Shown here piece by piece: positions 59,620 to 64,000 of a stretch of DNA of 64,000 nt. Origin of the DNA: Semisulcospira habei (lineage: Eukaryota > Mollusca > Gastropoda > Semisulcospiridae); assembly GCA_036245525.1 (NCBI GenBank), contig BTPG01000006.1:89679035-89743034 (forward strand), given 5' to 3'. Below the pieces are notes generated by a model. The model worked only from the letters and a program-made list of their open reading frames with translations, was not told the DNA's origin and made no database searches. Each line of letters starts with the position of its first letter. Positions within the stretch are counted from its first letter, which is position 1. Both the position numbers and the translations under genes were made by a program.

Positions 59620-60229
59620 TTGGAGAACTACTAAGTGACGGGACGGACAAACCGGTGACCTTGTCCACGGCCATGGTGGGCAGCGGACAGGCACGAAATT
59701 AGTTAACCCTTTGAACCCTGAGGAAATAAGTCTATATACCCTTCCACCCTGACTTTATTTGAGAAATTTCTGTTGAAAATGGGTGTGCACTGCAAAAATA
59801 TTTGTAAATAATACTTTACAACAGATATCCCCATAAAGGGATATATGTACAGATTTGCCATTGGATGGACTACCGTTTTATGCATTTGACCACACTGTGT
59901 CACGTGTGTTGTAATGCCTGGTGACAAAAATAGTGACAGGTGACAACAAACTTGAAAAAAAAGTATTTCGTGAATGACAGGTCGCTGGTACTTAACCTTT
60001 AGCACTCTGCTTTCCGCTGGCAGTTCTTTCCCTGCAACTGCATTCTTTTTGAGTGGGCTAAACCCAACGCTACCCTACTTACTTCAAAAGCCTACAACGT
60101 TTTCATTTTTCTATGTATGGTTGTGGAATTTGGCATGTACATAAATAAATGAATCAAGATTATGTCACAATTCTTAAAACTGTGTTATCTGTGTTATTAT
60201 CCTAAAAAAATAATAATAATCAATGCTTA

Positions 60230-60373
60230 CTACGCACCGTTTCCGCGTTCACTAGCACTCGATTCAGAATCGCTCCTCTGCCCATCACCACCATCTCCCA
60301 CCCACCCACCCTCGATCTCAAGTCTTCTGGCAAAAAAGACAAGAAAGTCTTCATCATCGGAATCTAACTCCAT
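60230..60373 (-). CDS. Small acidic ORF, possibly a transposase N-terminus
   Basis: A 47-codon minus-strand frame starting MELDSDDEDFLVFFARRLEI, followed by a Gly/Ser-rich acidic tail. Acidic starts like this occur in piggyBac-type transposases, and TTAACCCTTTGAACCCTG at 59702 resembles a piggyBac end, but the other end and the catalytic core are not visible. Low confidence. Confidence 0.2.
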   Translation of the reverse strand: MELDSDDEDFLVFFARRLEIEGGWVGDGGDGQRSDSESSASERGNGA

Positions 60374-60689
60374 AAAAGTATTCCTTGATGAATGCTTCTA
60401 ACTCATCGGTCATCTTTTGTCAAAATGAAGCCGTCAGAACAAACTCTCGCTTAGAAAATTTGAATCGCTCAAACGCACTCGAAGCTAGCAAGATGGCAGA
60501 TATAAAACGGAAGCAAGCCTCATTTACAATCACCCACAATCCTTTGCAAAGGCTTCATAGCAACCTAGTGTGTTTACCATAGCTGATTTTGAACAGACCA
60601 CGCGGTGGCGACATATGTCGCCATCTGATAATGAAGCAAGATGGCGGCTGGCGACAAATGTCGCCACCAGCGTGCTACACAGGGTTCGC

Positions 60690-60800
60690 ACAGGGCCCTA
60701 AAAGGCCCTAACATTTTAAGACAAAAATTAGGGGCCCCTAAAAGGCCCTAAAAATGAAAACGGGGTGGCTGGAGGCCCTAAAAGGCCCTAAAAACGTAAA
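60690..60800. repeat. GGCCCTAAAA tandem motif
   Basis: Six or more occurrences of GGCCCTAAAA in pairs separated by ~30 bases. Low-complexity or transposon sub-terminal repeat. Confidence 0.7.
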
Positions 60801-60896
60801 AGCCTGAGAGGAATAAAAGTTTTTCAACAGAAAAAAAAATTGGGAGAAAACAATCGGAAAGGAAAATCGGTTGCGAAAATCAAACCCAGTGATATT

Positions 60897-61375
60897 GCCG
60901 ATCAGGTCACGTTATACATTCAAATTTGGAAGTTCAGGCAGTAAGAGGCCCCGTGTTTTTAAAAATAATTTTTGCCTTTTTTGAAAATTTGCAGTTGGGC
61001 TGATGTTGGAATTTGCTGGAAATTTGTGGTTAGCTGAGAGGAGACATGTTTGGTGCTTTGATTCATACCATCCTGAGCTTATCCAGTGGACATTTGTGGG
61101 CCTATGTTGAGTTGCCTTTGACGTAGTGATTTGAGGGGCACGCTGATTTCAGCTGTGCTTGGGTGTGGGGTTGGTAAGGAACCAGTTTCATAGCCAAGAA
61201 ATGAGACGGGTCATGTGCTGTTTTTTTTGGTATTTTGTGCATGGCAAATGTGCAGCTGGTGGGCGGTAGTGTTTTTTAGGGAACTGAACAATTAGGGGAT
61301 GACTGGGACTGACTAAGGCTAAGAGACTGGACAGTACGGAAACGGCACTGTGGTCCGTGGCCTGTCAGGTGCCCC
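60897..61375 (+). repeat. Dispersed ~470-bp repeat, direct copy 1
   Basis: Near-identical to 62958-63425, from CAGGTCACGTTATACATT to CACTGTGGTCCGTGGCC, with only small differences such as T-run length. An inverted copy lies at 12840-13345. No coding capacity. Confidence 0.9.
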
Positions 61376-62957
61376 ACATGCCATATGTGACATAGACCGG
61401 AAACTGGTTTAGTGTAACCAGATCATTGAGTTTGGATGGTTGCAGTTGGAAAAGTAAGAAAATCAGGAAAAATTTCAAATTTTGCCAAAAAATCGCTGTG
61501 CATGCAGTTTTATAGGCGTTTTGGCATGTTTTGCGTGGCAAAACCCTGTTTACCTGCACTGTGAGCTAGGTTTAGTGTGTTTGCTCATTTATTTTTTGTC
61601 TTACAGGTAGTCATGAGTCTTTCCTTTGACCATGAGCTGTGACCTTTGACCTTGACATTGAAAGGGGTGGGGTTTGGGGTGTTCAGTTTGATAAATGCGT
61701 TTAAAAAATTCACTCTTTCAGTTATTGAAGTTGTGTGGGGTTGGTAGGGGTTTGAGTTAGAGGTGGAGGGGGGGGGGGGGGGTTGGGGGTTTAAAGTCAA
61801 AGGTTAAGATAAAAACTACAATGAAACAGTTTTAGCATGTGCATTTCATCAGACAGCTGACCTCAGAGTGAAATAAGCGGCCAAAATAATGTGACATGCA
61901 GATGTGTTATTTTGCATGGTACTGCTACACTGGTTGCATCTGAGGTGTCGTTCTGCTGTAATTGTCATGAGGGATGTCTGGTGTCTATTCTAAACCAAAC
62001 ACAAGCACTTGTACACTGAGTAAAGCTCATTTGAGTGCATTGTTATGGAACCAGCAGTTGCAGGCACCAGTAGAAGGTTTGACAGGAGTGTTCACAAGTT
62101 TGGCACACACATGCCTACTGCATCTGCAAGATGAGCTGAGGTGTTTTGAGACTCTGACAAGTGTGTTTTATATAAAAATGAACTGTACATAACCATTTTT
62201 CTATGCTACCTCCTAAATCAGCACTCCAGACACTTGTTAGCGTATGCGGCGTGTCCCGCGTAGCATAGTTTTGGCTGTTTTGTGTAGTCTTTTTCCTGTG
62301 GGATAGCTCAATAGACTTCATGTTTAAATTGCAGAGCTGTTTCATGACCCCTTTTGCCTAGGGAAAGAGTGCCAGCAGCATATAGAGCATGGCAGCTGGT
62401 TACAAGCCTCTTCCAGCTTGTTGTCATCAGTCAACGGGGTCAATGAGGATGCCTGGGTGTTGTCTTTTGGGCTGCCCTAAGATAAACAAGAAAATGGCCT
62501 TGGGTCTGAAAGCTCATTTTTCATCAGTGTCAGTGTCATGGTAACTTTTTTAAGTTGTCCAGCCCACCAGAAGTCAGTTTGACTGTATTGCATGCGTGTG
62601 TAAACTTGGAAAAACAGAAAAAGTAGGGGGGTAGGCAATGGAAAAATATGGGGGAAAAAAAACACTTTCATGTGCCTGTGTCTCAAATGCAACATTTCTG
62701 AAGATCAGATATATTACTTGATGTACATGCCAATTTTGGAGGCATTCTGACCATATCTAGGCTGTTTTCATGGCATCAGATATGCATGATCCAACACATC
62801 AACAGCATTGTAAACGCCACATCAAGGCACTTCACATAATGGGCCATAACATAAAGATGCAGCAACTTTCAAGGGTGTCACTTTGGGTTTGACTTAGCTA
62901 TTGTCTAAGGGTTGCACTGATGGCAGATTGAATGGTGTTCAGGAGGGACAAGTTTCT
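61376..62957. other. Non-coding sequence between the two direct repeat copies
   Basis: No gene recognised. Contains a G run at 61769-61782 and a perfect TGACCTTTGACCT at about 61640. Confidence 0.5.
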
Positions 62958-63425
62958 CTGACAGGTCACGTTATACATTTAAATTTGGAAGTTCAGGCAG
63001 TAAGAGGCCCCGTGTTTTTAAAAATAAATTTTGCCTTTTTTGAAAATTTGCAGTTGTGATGAATGTTGGAATTTGCTGGAAATTTGTGGTTAGCTGAGAG
63101 GAGACATGTTTGGTGCTTTGATTCATACCATCCTGAGCTTATCCAGTGGACATTTGTGGGCCTATGTTGAGTTGCCTTTGACGTAGTGATTTGAGGGGCA
63201 CGCTGATTTCAGCTGTGCTTGGGTGTGGGGTTGGTAAGGAACCAGTTTCATAGCCAAGAAATGAGACGGGTCATGTGCTGTTTTTTTTTTTTGTATTTTG
63301 TGCATGGCAAATGTGCAGCTGGTGGGCGGTAGTGTTTTTTAGGGAACTGAACAATTAGGGGATGACTGGGACTGACTAAGGCTAAGAGACTGGACAGTAC
63401 GGAAACAGCACTGTGGTCCGTGGCC
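62958..63425 (+). repeat. Dispersed ~470-bp repeat, direct copy 2
   Basis: See 60897-61375. Sequences outside the matching block differ immediately (GCCTGTCAGG versus GCCATCAATT on the right), so each copy has its own boundary, as expected for separate insertions. Confidence 0.9.
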
Positions 63426-64000
63426 ATCAATTTCGAAGTTTAGTCGGTCAAGGGAAGTAACTCCATATCGAGTGTATGCTGATTCAGTGTACTGTTCTCT
63501 CCCCTTAACCTGAAAAGGTGTTTGACAGTAGACCAATGAACCTTTATTTTCCAACGGTAAAAGTTATTGGTAACAGGACCAGTTTTCAAACTTGCCGTTT
63601 AAGGACAGGGCAGACAAAGCATGCTTTTTCTTCTTCGTCTTGTGATTGAGAAGTTTAAGATTTCCATGTGCCTTGACTGTGCTGCAAGAACAATGTGTTT
63701 ACTCCAGGCAGTGTAAGAAATCTATGCTTTTGTAATGACTAGGACAATTTACTTGAGACGTACCAGAAACTGAGAATGTGATTAAGTACTTGCTGGATAA
63801 GGATTTGTATTGGACTTTGGAGAAGAAATGTCTATGAACACCATTTGGTAAATGGTCAAGAGTTAGACTGGGTGTCTAGTGGTAAAATCTACACCGTCCC
63901 TCACAAAACCTGCTACAAAATTATCAGTGGTCGGATCAAACTAAGGCATACATCATGTTGTAGGGAAATGGATAAGGTTTCCAGTGATACATGATTTTTG
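63426..64000. other. No feature seen to window end
   Basis: No exon of PKMYT1 or other recognisable gene or repeat found. Confidence 0.5.

Noticed and set aside
59702..60680. Complete piggyBac element
   Set aside because: A TTAACCCTTTGAACCCTG end and an acidic short frame hint at it, but no opposite end or catalytic core was found.

Overview
This is a eukaryotic nuclear window, most likely from a marine invertebrate and probably a mollusc. Spliced genes with GT-AG introns, dense non-LTR retrotransposons, Tc1 and DIRS elements, SINEs and a Maverick/Polinton all point to an animal. The species is inferred, not shown.

Three host loci can be read. MFAP1 (minus strand) has coding exon 1 at 12260-12326 and exon 2 at 8643-8883; the rest lies beyond the left edge. 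PKMYT1, the CDK1-inhibitory kinase Myt1 (plus strand), has seven consecutive exons from 47851 to 57949 with consistent splice phases; the rest of the kinase domain lies beyond the right edge. A small unidentified three-exon gene is modelled on the minus strand at 38422-39747.

The centrepiece is a near-complete Maverick/Polinton (adintovirus-like) element at 16615-32469. It has roughly 0.95 kb terminal inverted repeats and a 5-6 bp target duplication, and it sits inside a GC-rich minisatellite. It carries a packaging ATPase, a protein-primed family B DNA polymerase, an integrase, a candidate major capsid protein and nine further proteins, all as open frames. No maturation protease was recognised. 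A decayed relative lies at 40465-44490, broken by nested CR1-like and SINE-like insertions. Comparing the two copies exposes an unannotated -1-frame extension of one membrane-type protein. It follows slippery-like heptamers and ends in a conserved PSAP motif, plus PPDY in the intact copy.

Layout: 1-1154, RTE-type non-LTR copy (minus, runs off the window). 1642-8498, a 465-bp internally deleted RTE derivative split by a 6.4-kb DIRS-like element with inverted ends and an internal complementary region. 8643-12326, MFAP1 exons 2 and 1 with a ~160-bp tandem array in the intron. 12400-16340, repeats and simple sequence. 16615-32469, Polinton. 33096-33487, SINE. 33700-34853, Tc1/mariner remnant. 34855-38157, RTE element with a 1004-codon open frame. 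38422-39747, small gene. 40465-44490, Polinton relic with nested insertions. 44860-47070, tRNA-like SINE and a second RTE-type fragment. 47851-57949, PKMYT1, with introns rich in fold-back, hAT-like and short retroelement copies. 58000-64000, more repeats, including a ~470-bp direct duplication.
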